A DNA stretch of 64,000 nt from Paramacrobiotus metropolitanus (lineage: Eukaryota > Tardigrada > Eutardigrada > Parachela > Macrobiotidae): assembly GCF_019649055.1 (NCBI RefSeq), contig NW_026570418.1:62001-126000 (forward strand), written 5' to 3'. Each line of letters opens with the position of its first letter. The stretch's first letter is position 1. Of this stretch, positions 1 through 10,827 are shown piece after piece. The position numbers were made by a program, and so were the translations under genes. Below the pieces are notes generated by a model. That model searched no databases and was not told where the DNA came from. It saw only the letters and a list, made by a program, of their open reading frames with translations.

Positions 1-123
1 AATTAATTACCGCGATAATAATGAGTTTAATAATGGCCACATCATAGTGTCAACAACAACAAAAATAAACCTTTGCAGCAAATGTACAGAATATAAGCCG
101 TGATTATATGCTAAAGAACGTAC

Positions 124-1765
124 CGAGCGTCTCGCGCATGAGTCTGTACATGTTAATGGAGTCGGTGTCCTTCGTGCACTCCCTGACGACCTCGCCCGGC
201 TCGCTCCCCACCACGAGCACCTCCTCCGCCTTGGCCATCCGTGCGATCATGATGTAGCGGACCTCCGAGAGGCCACGTCGTAGAACTTGCGGCGGGGGTG
301 CTGCGCCGGAGATTCCAGGCCGCCACTCCTTATTAGCGAGAGCGGGAAGAAGATGGCGCCGGCGGAGACGGGGTAGGCGTTGAAGGGGGGCTACAGGTAA
401 AGCTCGGAGGCCAGCGTGTTCCAGAACTCCAGACAGATCTTGAAGATCTCGATCTCCTCCATCACCGAGATGAGCAGCCTGTAGCGCAGAGTTTCCGGCA
501 GATGGGGGCGCAATTCCGTGACTTCTGGATCAGCGGGCCGTGCTCCTTGATGCAGGTGGCCAGACACAGCATCAGGTTCTGGATGAACTTCTGCTCGTCG
601 TCCATGCCCTTGCCGATACGCGGCGCAGATGTCCGTCTCCAACGGCATAATCTGAACCATTCCGAACCACAATGCCGCCACCAAAAAATAACGAAAATTA
701 ACTAAAATTGTCAATTACACAAACACATCATGAGCAAGTATATATGTACATAAAATTTCGTTTCCAAGAAATGACTGCTACCACAAATCACAATTTAATA
801 CTTGTTTGCACTAACAAAATAATTATTATCGATGTGATAAATAAAAACCGTGCGACAAAAAAATCACAAAACAAAATTACTAATGTATTATTATTATTAT
901 TACGGCACAAGAGCAGACAACCTAAAATGGACTTCAAGTCTGGTCGAACTATATCCATAGCAAAATGAAAAGACTACGAAATATGGAGAAAGTGCCACCT
1001 AGAATAAGAACTGAAAACTGGTAAATTTTTTTGAACAATCGGAAAGGCTATATACACACGACGAAAGTATAAACTATAACAACGCTAAATAAAAATGACA
1101 TCTTGCCCGTGCACTACGAAATCCACTATTATAATATAAATCTGCCATAAATATAAAATTATAGTCCCTTAAAAAACTCATTTAAATGTAAACTAATACA
1201 GACTAGAGAGTACTAATTCACCAGCAGAATGAATAAATTCAAAAAGTGAAAAATGATAGAATAAGAATAAAACAAACTCACAAACAAAATAAGTAAACTA
1301 AGAAAACGAAAAATTAATATTACGAAATAGTCATTTAATTGACCACCTTCAAAATTTCAGAAAAATCGATCAGCAAATGATTTATGCAGAAAAACAGAAA
1401 CATATTAGTAAACAAATGGGATAAAAAACAAATGAACTAGAAAGTTAGGAAAAAAGCAAACGAAATAAATGAATTCAGCCGTTTTACCTGTTTCAAATGC
1501 TCCATCCTCTCGCGGAGCGTACGCTTGAAGGCGGCCTCGAACTGCGGAGGCTGGGAGACGGAGATGCCGGAGATTACCGTCAAGCACTTGAGTGTGACGT
1601 GAGTGATTACTTGTTCTCGGGGTTCTGCGGGTTTTCCCGCCCAGCATGGGCAGGCGTCCACGTTCGAGATGCTCCTTCAGCTCCGTCAGCACCTTCTGCG
1701 CCTCTGACTGCTCATACTTGGCCAACAAAATATCTTGCAAACCAGCGCAATGTCTAGTCACTCGG
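124..1765 (-). pseudogene. XPO1-like: Degenerate exportin-1 (XPO1/CRM1) copy, two exons
   Basis: Exportin-1 carries leucine-rich-signal cargo out of the nucleus with Ran-GTP. Read on the minus strand, exon 1488-1610 gives a stretch like VTLKCLTVISGISVSQ and ends at CAG|GTAAAA. The next exon starts after TTCAG at 651 and runs to a donor (CTCG|GTACGT) near 124. It encodes [31 protein letters not shown] and, in another frame, [10 protein letters not shown] and KDTDSINMY. These follow the order of XPO1 from about residue 290 to 430 as I know the family. The copy is broken: at least three frame changes lie inside 124-651, plus an in-frame stop after ASELYL. Upstream (1610-1765) a piece resembling the XPO1 N-terminus (SEAQKVLTELKEH) abuts the residue-290 region, so about 230 residues are missing. 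The intron is 652-1487. Exons are far more GC-rich than the intron. Later exons, if any, lie beyond position 1. Confidence 0.8.
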
Positions 1766-3059
1766 AGAACTAAAAGCCTCTGAAGGACCCGAGGCTGATG
1801 CAGCCATCCAAGGCTGGCCTTCGCTCACCCTTGTGCAAGTCGTCAAAATCAGTGCTTGAAAATACCCATATGCAACGCGCAGTCTACAATCACGAGCTCA
1901 AAATAACGTTAACTGTCAAGTTTACAATGACGCTGTTAAAAATCACACTCGGAAATCACTATAAGTATGAGGCAATTTCTAATTTTAATTTTATACGCCA
2001 TACTTCACAAAATAAAACTCAAGATTAACCATTACTCATTACTGCACTCAAGAGAATGGAGACATTTTAAAGATGCCGTTGAAGACTGCGTATTATAAAG
2101 ACGCAGTGCAGCGAGATGCTGCTTTGTGTGCGTCAGGTGCCCATATGCGGTATGCTGTAGATGTTACCAGGTGGCGCTGCTAACTGTAAGTGCTGACTGC
2201 GCGCGCTTCTAACACGCTGACACGGCACAGTAAAACGTGAATTTTGTAGGATTTCTATTATATAATTTATACTGTTTGTTATTTTATAGTATAGTGAATT
2301 TTATAGCACTTCCTATGTACTTGACTACTTCAGCTTCTACAGTGTTCTTTCTACAGGCACGCAGTTTTCAAGCTGCTGTAACAGCAGAAAAAACGAAAAC
2401 TAACAATTATTGCAGTTTTCCAGCCAACAAATTACTTAATAATTAATGCAAATATGAAACTTACCTGTACTAAGTTTGTACATTAAAATTTGTATAATTG
2501 TATACAGACTGTCTGTTCTAGTATTAAATTTGTATATTAATTTTTATGTATTTAATTGTGGTTATAAGATACGTGGTGCTTTCGGACTGGCTGACGAAAC
2601 AACAAACAGACAATTATGGTCTGATTTTCTGAACAATTTTCTGAAATCCATAACAGTTTCTCTGTAAGTGCTCTAGAGTTCTTTACTTTATGTGCTCTTA
2701 ACCAACATAATTAATTTGAATCCCGTAGCCGCAGCGCGCCGCCGTGCACTACTCACGGCGAGATTTTCAAAATGCATAAATATAAAAAAGAATATATTTA
2801 CACTTGGAAGAGAAGTGTTCCATTTTTCAACTCATGCCATAACAATTCTTTTATACTTGAGTGGCTAATTAACTGACACTTGAAAAACGGAAATCCCGTG
2901 ATTGTAGCAACTTCCGGTTCGAACTTGGAACTGGTGGAGACCTTTGGGTCTAATCTAGTACGATTATTGGCATTTGGAAATCGTGATACCACATTCGAAC
3001 TAGTATGGAGCTTTTCTGCGTACTTAGCAAGTTCGAGTACGATCTTTTGACTTGGGAGA
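1766..3059. other. No gene recognised
   Basis: AT-rich sequence. Short open frames occur on both strands, but none has a recognisable motif or a good splice context. Positions 2798-3059 may be a flank of the exon family copy that follows. Confidence 0.5.
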
Positions 3060-4310
3060 CCGGAAAGGAACTACATCGTTCTCCATAAGAACTAAAAATC
3101 ATGTAACTGAAAAACCTTGAGGATATCAACACGGGCGATACCTCCGTGGAAATATACAATGTTGTTATCAAAAACTTTTTTTGTCGTCGTTAACGCGGGA
3201 AAATTAAACAGTACAAAGCAGCAATAAACGAGGATCGCGGAAATAAAGTGCGGCTTGTCTGCACTCTACACCTGTTAAGGATTTTGTGGAGTTTAATAGC
3301 TCCGTAATTATAAGAACAAATCTCAAAATTGACCGGAAACAGCTTCGGGTAATAATGTTTTATAATGAACCGTCATTATCAAGTAAGCGATTTTAGACTA
3401 GAAGATAAATAGAATGCTGCAATGGAAATACAAGGTATCAGTAGATAAAGGGCAACAGTTACGGAAGAAAAATAACAGAGGTCAGTGTTTTTTCCTGGAT
3501 CAGTGGAGCACGTGAGCGTGGTGTCAGTTCCAGTGCAACGACAACAGCGACGTTCGTAAGTACGTCCGCTGACGCTGGAGATGGTCACGCCCACTTGGCC
3601 ATGGAACCGCTCGCTACCGCCCTCGAGGTGCTCAGCGCCGTCGGCACACTGGACGCATAGTCGGCAAGGTGAATACGTGATACAGAGAAGAAATCCCAAA
3701 TGCGGCAAAATGCAGAAACCGTAGAAGATTACTGCTTGGGAACAAGACGATAGCGTGCTATGTAGGACTAATGCGATCCAGCTTTTTACGGCTTCGGTGC
3801 GTAAAGAATGCGTGGTTTGTGTAGTGCTGTGACTACTAGAGAAATTAACATCGTAATCGCATAAGCAACAGAGTAGCTTTGGTTCAGCATGCAATATCAT
3901 AATCACATGTTTCGGTTTCAAGCTTTATTTCTCTACGTTATTGACGAAACCAGTCACCGGTCGATGGCAACTTCGATGACGCTTAACTTACTTTTCCTTG
4001 CCGTCTAATATAACTTTAAAAAGCCCAGCTCGCTAGCTGCGTGTGCAACTGCACGACGGTTGATTATTATCATAATTTTTAGGTACACATTTCAGTTTTA
4101 AATTTTAGTGCAACATGCTGCGGATATTCTCTTTGCACAGTGTAGCAGAGGTGCGGTAAGGCAGAGTTACCCGTTTATCGTTGATTTCATGTGTATACTT
4201 ACTTATATACTTCATATAAAATTTCTTTATAATTCTTACAGACAAAACAAAATCACCGCCACAAATAACATACGTATTTGCTGTGTTTATTAACTCGTAA
4301 ATTGTCGCTC
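3060..4310 (-). pseudogene. Recurring exon family, copy I (unknown multi-exon protein)
   Basis: I do not recognise the protein. This stretch is one of a set of related minus-strand segments. It matches 12990-14310 almost collinearly; for example the blocks around 3330-3440 and 13320-13440 are nearly identical. Minus-strand reading gives pieces such as LKPKHVIMIL, a segment rich in F, L, C and I that could be membrane-spanning, and a conserved EHLEGGSERFHGQVGV segment (about 3590-3640) that recurs at 13590 and 24840. The longest open frame (3379-3921, 180 residues) crosses what look like exon borders in other copies, so it is probably not a real product as read. The wording of the peptide is preserved between copies while frames are broken, which fits a decayed gene. 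A chemoreceptor-like membrane protein is possible but unproven. Confidence 0.5.
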
Positions 4311-4518
4311 AACGTGCACATGTTTGCAAAGGTTTCAGAAGAAAAACAACACTTAAATGAAGGGATCGTAGTGCAAAGGCTCTGGTTGCAAGCTTCCTTT
4401 ACTTTCTTTGCTGAGGTGATATTGACAGACATTTAAATATGTAGATGGCTCCGCATACCACCTTAATGAAACCATTCTTCTTTTTATGCCACTTTTGACT
4501 TTTAACATATGGAATCGT

Positions 4519-5575
4519 TTTATTTCACAAAATGCGGTAACATCAGTTTCAGAACAACAGATAAAAAAAAACAAAATTTCATTTAATGCTGCCGCTCCCT
4601 CCATTGTCCCGAGCACGGAAGCAGCGTTGCCTCGCTGAATTTCCAGCGACAATCGTTGACGGAGGTACTCATGGGAGCGAGGCTCACCCGTATACTGTTG
4701 AAGTCGCTTGCCAATTTCTTTCATTAAACGGCTAGCTGATTTTCTCCATGGTCCAAAAGTTTCAAATGCCAGCGGTACACAGATGTACAATGTAGGACTA
4801 AATGGTCGCATAGCCCCGTACCCAGCATTCTGTACGCAAGCGATGCAGTGCACTTGTACGAAACGGATATTTTGAACTCAGTCGTACAGTGCACTGCGCT
4901 GCATTCGTATTGAATGTGGAGATGTTGAGTATGCGACCATTTTGTCCTAAGCTGTATCTGCCCTGCAGGTACAAATACAATCCCGCTTTTCTATCCTTCG
5001 CCTGAGCGGCGGCAGATGGCGCTGTAACTGAGGTGGACTTCCGATGAGACACAGCGACAGTATCCACGCAGGTCACGACCCATGCCAAACACATGCCGCG
5101 CTGCCACGCGAACGTGGTGCACCCGTCCGGTCGACGATCTGACGTATGAGATGTACCTCGCGGCTCCAGTTTTGCGGGGATACCGGCTGAAACTAACGCC
5201 CTGCACAGAATGTTGTTCAGGCCGCCGGGGCGTGCATGCCTTCCCCCAGAGGATGCACATGACAAGCCGTGGTGACCATACACATCTACGGGCTTGTGGA
5301 ACATGAGTGTGCTTCACAGATATCTACACCCAGTCTCAAGCCGACTGATATCTTTACGGCGTTGTCGTCCAAGAGGTTACCGATATGTGCCGAGGGCAAG
5401 GCATTCAACCATATGCCAGCTTCCCGTGTCGACTGTGCGAGAAACGGGCCCGGTTAATTCATCGTCACGGAAAATGTCCAACAGTATGGATAGTGATGTG
5501 TTACACAGCGGAAGGTCCCATGCTCGTTGTGCCTTTCATCGAGACTGGCGGGACCATGGAGAACAAGACCTATAA
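4519..5575 (-). pseudogene. Retroelement C-terminal region (zinc-knuckle plus nuclease-like), copy 1
   Basis: Minus-strand peptides in order: QRAWDLPLCN, LPSAHIGNLLDD, LRLGVDICEAHSC, KPVDVYGHHGLSC, AGIPAKLEP, RRPDGCTTF, CVDTVAV, AKDRKAGLYLYL, VPLAFETFG, RSHEYLRQRLSLEIQRGNAA. This matches, from memory, the region found downstream of reverse transcriptase in invertebrate retroelement proteins: a Cys/His cluster followed by a block with RPDG and a later D, which resembles a PD-(D/E)xK nuclease layout. The nuclease role is inference. Frames shift at least twice (about 5300 and 5420). A 153-bp MITE splits it at 4795-4947. The 3' tail, with an AATAAA near 4519-4524 on the minus strand, matches the tail of the second copy at 60272-60967. 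Upstream of 5575 no reverse transcriptase is seen, so it is truncated. Confidence 0.7.
4795..4947. mobile_element. 153-bp MITE with TA target duplication
   Basis: Left end GGACTAAATGGTCGCATA and right end TATGCGACCATTTTGTCC are inverted copies with one mismatch in 18. TA lies immediately outside both ends (4793-4794, 4948-4949). A second, inner inverted repeat (GCAGTGCACTTGTACG and CGTACAGTGCACTGC) makes the whole element fold. It sits inside the retroelement copy, between LQGRY and LYICVPLAFE. TA duplication and short size fit a Tc1/mariner-type non-autonomous element. No transposase is present. Confidence 0.8.
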
Positions 5576-5615
5576 TCACCTCTTCACCTGGCGGCGCCCA
5601 TCTTCTACTGTCTCA

Positions 5616-6095
5616 GTCGCACAACGAAGCGTCTGCTCATAATCGCCCGCGGCCATCAGTTCGACCTGGAGGACTTCCTGGCCGTAACGGAGGTGATGGC
5701 CTTCGCGATGCAACGGGCCCCGGTCGGGATCCATCTGGCGGCGCTGTATGTCATCGGAGGCACGAGGGTCCTGCCAGTACTGGACTCATGTGAGTGGTTC
5801 AGGAGCGTTGCGCTACGTAACCACTGTGGTGTGCACAATCCGCAGCTGCTGGATGATTTTCTGGCCCCTTGGGGACCTCTACCGTGCGATGCCATCCATT
5901 TGGTCCGCTGCACCGTTGCTGTCGCGGTGTCGTGGAATGACAAGCGGCGACTGGCCGGGCGCGCTGTGGGATGGCGTGGAGGCCACGCTGCCTCGCGATG
6001 ACAAGCTGCAGAAGCTAGCGGTGTTGCTGCAGTCTGTCTGCACTGCGGTGGAGGAGAAGGAATGGCATGTTAAACGTCGGGAGAGGATGTGCCGA
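5616..6095 (+). CDS. Coding exon of unknown protein, with a frameshift
   Basis: A likely acceptor (CTGTCTCAG) at about 5615 is followed by an open frame that encodes TTKRLLIIARGHQFDLEDFL, then AFAMQRAPVGIHLAALYV and LDDFLAPWGPLPCDAIHL. Near 5940 the sense changes frame and continues as GDWPGALWDGVEATLPRDDK and LQKLAVLLQSVCTAVEEKEW, ending at a good donor (CCGA|GTAAGC) at 6095. Composition is GC-rich and the peptide is globular-looking, unlike the surrounding AT-rich DNA. I do not recognise the family. It could be a C-terminal exon of the F-box family seen at 43 and 58 kb, because the Leu-rich, Trp-containing style is similar, but no motif proves that. The single frameshift suggests a pseudogene or an assembly error. 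It starts right next to the truncated end of the retroelement. Confidence 0.5.
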
Positions 6096-6310
6096 GTAAG
6101 CAGCCGTGTTTATATCTGGCGATAGGAGTTCTCTATATTATAACTGCTTGAAGCGTAACTAAATAACACCTAGATAAATCTAATAAGACTGACTAACTAA
6201 ATAGCTATTTTAACGTCTTAATTTTTATCATTTTTAGTAGTGTGACCGCGAAAGCACTTTTTGTTAGGTTGTTGGCTATTGCCTAATAAACATACCTTTT
6301 TATTACGAAG

Positions 6311-6440
6311 TGGCTATTTTGCCGCACTAGGGTGGGCGAAATAGCTTGTTGGCTATTTTACCGCACACTGCGTTAAAATAGTTGCTCAGCTATTTTGCCG
6401 CACTATGGTCGGCAAAATAGTCAGTTGCTTATTTTGCCAC
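6311..6440. repeat. Tandem array of hairpin units (CTATTTTGCCG / CGGCAAAATAG)
   Basis: About three and a half units of roughly 40 bp. Each unit contains CTATTTTGCCGCACTA and its near-complement, as in GGTCGGCAAAATAG, so every unit can form its own stem. The units differ by a few substitutions. Confidence 0.75.
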
Positions 6441-7314
6441 ATCATTATTGCAGCCTGTCTCGCCGCGCACTTTCCATGAGCTCTGTACGGTAAAGTGCCG
6501 AAAGTTCTGTAAAACAGCGTTACTTACTTCAAACAGAATCTTACAAAGCGTTACGGAGCTACGAGACACTCCAACTCAAAATGTGCCATTGTTAATCGAG
6601 GCTACGTATGAGTGGCTTCGCCTTCGCCTTCCGCCCTCTCCTCCGCCTATGCCTTTTCAGCGGTGCGCATTCGCCTTCGTCTTCCAAAAGTGCACTTTTC
6701 ATTCGTCTTCTTATGTAATTCTTAAGTTCCTTAGGTTATATTCCAATTTCCGAGGGTCTTTTGCAAGGTTTTCTTATGTTTATGTTTTCCTAGCCGTTAG
6801 TCGAATTAAAACTTAGTTTCAAAGCAACCATGCGTTGACGGTTTTAGTCCGGCTTTCAGTACTGTTATCGGCAGCACAACATAGAGGCTAACGATTGTAA
6901 ACAGCTTTATTGAGGAATCAATAAACTGGAGCAAACAAGTAGCACGAAAATGCCCATCTGGAGCGATCTGCACCGAGCCTGATGGTTGTAGCGCTGTAAT
7001 TTATGGTTTCATCCGAGCAAAGCCCCTAGGTTCACCTGTAGCCAGCACAGTCTGCGCGTCAAATACCGTAAAAGAATTATCCATCAATCATCATGGGCAA
7101 ACGAAAGCGTAATGATTTGACTTTATGTTCATCGTAACATCGAAGTATTGATCCGGCGTTTCTTGCCCCAAGCGGTAGATGTGGTTGCTCATTCCGTTGT
7201 AGCGTTGACCTGCTTGCATTTCGCAAATCGGTCGCTAAATCTGTCCAGTCATTCATTAACGGTCCAGTTTCTTCACGCTCGAGGGTTGAGTGGTTCTCGT
7301 ACCACACGAGGGCG
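6441..7314. other. No gene recognised
   Basis: A pyrimidine-rich stretch (about 6610-6690) and otherwise mixed sequence. A 122-residue plus-strand open frame at 6448-6816 has low-complexity serine/phenylalanine composition and no motif, so I do not call it a gene. Confidence 0.4.
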
Positions 7315-7432
7315 GAGCCGGAACGGCACGGCCGGGAACGGCACAGCCCAGCCGGGAACGGCACATCCCGGAACGGCACAGCCCAGCCGGGAACTGCACA
7401 GCCGGGAACAGCACAGCCCAGCCGGGAACGGA
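7315..7432. repeat. GC-rich minisatellite (GCCGGGAACGGCACAGCCCA units)
   Basis: Six or so imperfect units of 10-20 bp built from GGGAACGGCACAGCC. On the minus strand it reads as GCAVPGWAVP-type repeats, which is a by-product of the period and not a recognised protein. Confidence 0.8.
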
Positions 7433-10400
7433 GTCTCAGTCCGGTCGGATTAGTATGCTGCTCATCTGTGCTGTCCAACGCAACTACCTGCAGTCCTGGA
7501 CGCTCGCCGTTCGAGGCGAGTTGGGCCCATTACGACTTGCGCCGTATGCCGATCGTACCGGCCGTTGGTTCCGATGGAGTTGAGTAACTCGTCACCACGG
7601 CATCTCATATCGGCAGCTTACCGCGAGGTCAATTCCTCCATCCCGGCAGGCTGGAAAGCTTGCCCCAATTAACTCGCATTCCATATTGTCCCGAACGTTT
7701 GCATTGCCTGCCTGGCGGTTTGATTGTCTCGTTCCGCTGCCTTTAATCGAATCCGTCGTTCGGTTTTGAGGAAATCCATATTTCCGTCTGCTCAAGCCGC
7801 TCGGTCGCCATCCTGTCACTCGGGGTTGTCACCCGCTGCACGGAGATAACCTTATCACATGAAGTCGGCGCTAAGAATCGCTGCACACGCGGAAGCGTGC
7901 CGCCAGGCGTTGTTTTTGTCCATCGCCACCGTCGGGTACACAGGAGCGCTTGATTTCCCAGGCTGCAGTATCGGCTGCTGTTGCTGTTAATAAACAGGGG
8001 CACTCGTTCCTCCTGGCTGCACCACTGGCGGCAGCTGCTGAGTCAATGGCGAAGTAGCTAGCGCATTGGCGGCATTCTCTGATTGTTTCGCCTGGATCCC
8101 CGAAGCAACCATCGCGGCTAATTCATTTGAAAAAGCTTTTTTAGTTGCCGCTCAGGGCGGTTTCCGTCCTTTGCGCACCATGGCTACGGCTGCCCTGGAA
8201 ACTAAGAACCCCGTTGCCGGCTGTCTGGCCACCCGATATCCCGTGTTCCAGGTGGAAGCGCCAAGCCAGGTCGGTCAGGATTCGCCACTCTGACGGGTAA
8301 TGCGGCGTTCCAGCGGCGGCGCCGATCCTAGTACCAGCGTTGGTACGGGTTGTGGTTCCAGTCGTTCCCTGCTCGTTGTACCCGTCCGTCATCTCCGTTT
8401 CCCAGCGTCGTGCCGGGCCAGGCGGATTCATGCCCACTGGATTTCCAAAGTTCTGGCCTGCTATATTCCATCCCCCTTGGTCGGTTAAGTTCTGGCACAG
8501 CTAACCCCCACCAAAACTGCCGCGGCCCCTACCTCGCGGCTGGCTGAAGTTCCCTCCATATCCGGGCTTCCGCCGTAGTTCCCGCCGTATCCTCCAGTGC
8601 CTCTACCATACCTGCTTGTCCCCGGCGGGTTCAGTTGGTGCTGTCCGTAATGTGGCGTGGATGCAAATGCATAATCGGGCGACGCGAATCCTTATGTCGG
8701 CTGCACTGGCAAGCACGAACATCATCCTTCCGGCCGGCGAAATGAGCCGTAAACTTGGCCATCCAGAAACTGAACGGCTAGCCGTGCTTCGGTCCTTCTG
8801 CCGTCGGTTCCTTGTATAAGTATACTAGTCCGCCACATGTCCGGTTAGAGCCCCTCTCACGTGCGACCATGAACTCAGCGATTACTGCGCTAGCCACTAA
8901 TTCGTGTCGTTTTTGTAGGCGGCAAAGCTGGTATACCGATCCGCCCTGAATTCACATATCGCCGTCCAACTTGACGGGAGGTCCGTCATCCGGCTGGCCG
9001 ATATCAGCGCTCGCAGGAGATTATTCGATTTGCTAACGTTGCGTCGACTCCGATCAACATCGGCCCGGCCTCTGGGTTTCTCTTTCCGGTCGTGTAGGGG
9101 GCCTCGGTCGGCATCGGCCTGGTCAACCCGTCAACCAAGGCGTTTCGCGTCCCGGCGAGAGTCGCCGGGAGAGCTGTCCGCCGTGATGCAATACTGGAGC
9201 ACGAATTTAGACAGCCGGTCGGCCGGATGTATCAGCAGGCCGTATTGCAAAAGGGCTTAGTGCAGCATAGATAACAATCCCTCTTGATCGAAGCGCAGCT
9301 TCACCGGGCACATTTGCCAGCTGTCGGAGAACAATTGTCTGCCGCGGTCACACGATAACCGGAAGACAAACCCTGCCGACCAGAACGAACGGTGCGGCAG
9401 CCCACGCTGGCGCGAACACAACATCGGACCCAGGACCAGCGTCAACGAAATCCGTCAAAAAGTGACAGTCGGACAACGGCCGCCACGACTACGACGACCG
9501 ACTTCGAGAATGATCCTTGCCGCCGACATAAACTGGTCCGGCGTCGGCGAGACGCCAGATATGCGGCGCCGGATTAATTGACCGAAGAAGTGTACTGACG
9601 TGACCAACCGGGTTTGGCAGCGAACTACTGGAAATCTGAGTGGATCCGTGCCAGGCTGATATCGAAAGTTCATTCTGTCGGATGTGTCGAAATCGTCCAC
9701 CACGTCAATCAGGTTTCTCGTGTCCCTGTTCCTTCCGCCGCTTAGATCCATCGCTCAGGATGGGTTCGTGCGGCTGCGACGTTCGATCTTGAAGCCTCCT
9801 TTCTGTTCCGGTCCGTTTCTACTGTCCGTCCGGCTTCCGTGCATTTGTCCGTTTTGCCGCATCGGTAGTCCGGGCTGCCGTGTCGTTCAGTCCCACAGAA
9901 TCAAGGGGCCGCGGAGTAGCACGTGATGAACTCGATTGACTCGGCCAGAAATTTATTTAGCTTTTTCTTGTACGCTTGTCTTGTCTTCTTTTGTTGCCGT
10001 CCACAGCTGTTGCTGTAGCATCTCTATCGCTTCGGTTCTTTTGTTGCACTCTTGCCTAAGGTAGACGCTCTCGGTCGCAAAAGTGTCCACCCGTGTTTCG
10101 AGTCGGTCGGTGGCTTCTGCCATGTCCGCATTCTCCGCTTTCAGGGTGGTGATAGTCGCATCCCTTTCCGCCAGGTTTGCCTTCTTCCGGTCGATCATAT
10201 TCCGGGCGGCAGCTAACTGGACTTCCAGATGTGCCAATTGTTCGTTTCTCGTGCCATCGGTGATCTGTTCCGGTGCCCCGCTAAGTGTCTGTAACTGCTG
10301 TCCTTTCGGCGTCTGAAATACCGGCCTGTTTGGGTCGGGTCGAGTTATATCCGCGCTCGGTTTCGATTCCGCGCTGCCGTCTTCTAGAGACACTGGAACA

Positions 10401-10800
10401 ATTCCGGCTCGAACATTCTCGACCTGTGACGGTATGGGCGACTCACCCGTCAAGCGGTCGACTGAGCTCCCGGTCGAATTCTGCCGAGTAACCGTTGGTG
10501 TGAGCTGTTCCGCTCCATCCGGGCCGGGTGATATGGCTGCCGTGCCGGGTTACGATCCTGGCACTGCGGTTCCGCTACCCGTTCTCCGGATTGTGCGTTC
10601 ACCGGATCGGTTTGGTCCGCAGTGTCCACTGGACCGCCGGGTTACCGAGCGAGCGTGTCTGATGCGCGGCCTACTTCAGCGGGCTATCCGTACGTATCCG
10701 GAGGGTGTTCCGTCCGTTTTGTTAATTGCGGACCGACTAAAATGTCAGCTGGCTTCAGACGTGTGTAACCGTCCAAAACAACCGGCGGTCGTCTGAGACG
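7433..10800 (-). mobile_element. Retrotransposon gag-like block, degenerate
   Basis: A GC-rich island in AT-rich DNA. Minus-strand order from high to low coordinate: a coiled-coil protein (9953-10453), a region with LIDVVDDFDTSDRMNF (about 9690-9740), a segment LLQYGLLIHPADRLSKFVLQ (about 9200-9260), a degenerate zinc-knuckle-like CRLQKRH (about 8900-8920), then a Gly/Arg/Tyr-rich stretch such as RYGRGTGGYGGNYGG (about 8570-8620). This order (coiled coil, capsid-like helices, knuckle, RGG tail) is what Gag proteins show. The family is inferred, since no reverse transcriptase, integrase or LTR was found. Many frame changes and stops mean it is not functional. The block's right edge coincides with a large hairpin (10761-10827). 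Confidence 0.5.
9953..10453 (-). CDS. Coiled-coil gag-like N-terminal protein, 166 residues
   Basis: An uninterrupted minus-strand frame starting at the ATG at 10453. Residues about 1-60 are Pro/Ser/Asp-rich and look disordered. From about residue 68 to 155 the sequence is a heptad-type coiled coil (EQLAHLEVQLAAARNMIDRK, then LERTVD-like and EAIEMLQQQLW segments) with frequent Lys/Glu and Leu spacing. It ends with KTSVQEKAK. Such a domain is common at the start of retrotransposon Gag, and the downstream pieces on the same strand support that. As an isolated reading it could also be any coiled-coil protein. No RNA or DNA binding motif is present in this part. Confidence 0.5.
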   Translation of the reverse strand: MTGESPIPSQVENVRAGIVPVSLEDGSAESKPSADITRPDPNRPVFQTPKGQQLQTLSGAPEQITDGTRNEQLAHLEVQLAAARNMIDRKKANLAERDATITTLKAENADMAEATDRLETRVDTFATESVYLRQECNKRTEAIEMLQQQLWTATKEDKTSVQEKAK

Positions 10801-10827
10801 ACCGGTCGTTTTGGACGGTTACACGTC
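10761..10827. repeat. Large near-perfect hairpin at the edge of the GC-rich block
   Basis: GTGTAACCGTCCAAAAC followed by ACCGGCGGTCGTCT is mirrored by AGACGACCGGTCG and TTTTGGACGGTTACACG. Arms are about 32 bp with almost no loop and a few mismatches. Base composition changes sharply just after it, so it may mark an element end. Confidence 0.85.

Noticed and set aside
3379-3921. Single 180-residue intact protein
   Set aside because: Comparison with the copy at 13 kb shows the reading crosses segments that are in different frames there, so the continuous frame is probably accidental.
5269-5642. Overlapping plus-strand open frames of 60-93 residues
   Set aside because: They lie antisense to the retroelement coding region, whose minus-strand peptides (QRAWDLPLCN, LPSAHIGNLLDD) match the second copy at 60 kb.
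7077-7478. Proline/cysteine repeat protein on the minus strand
   Set aside because: Produced by the GC minisatellite; flanking sense is not conserved.
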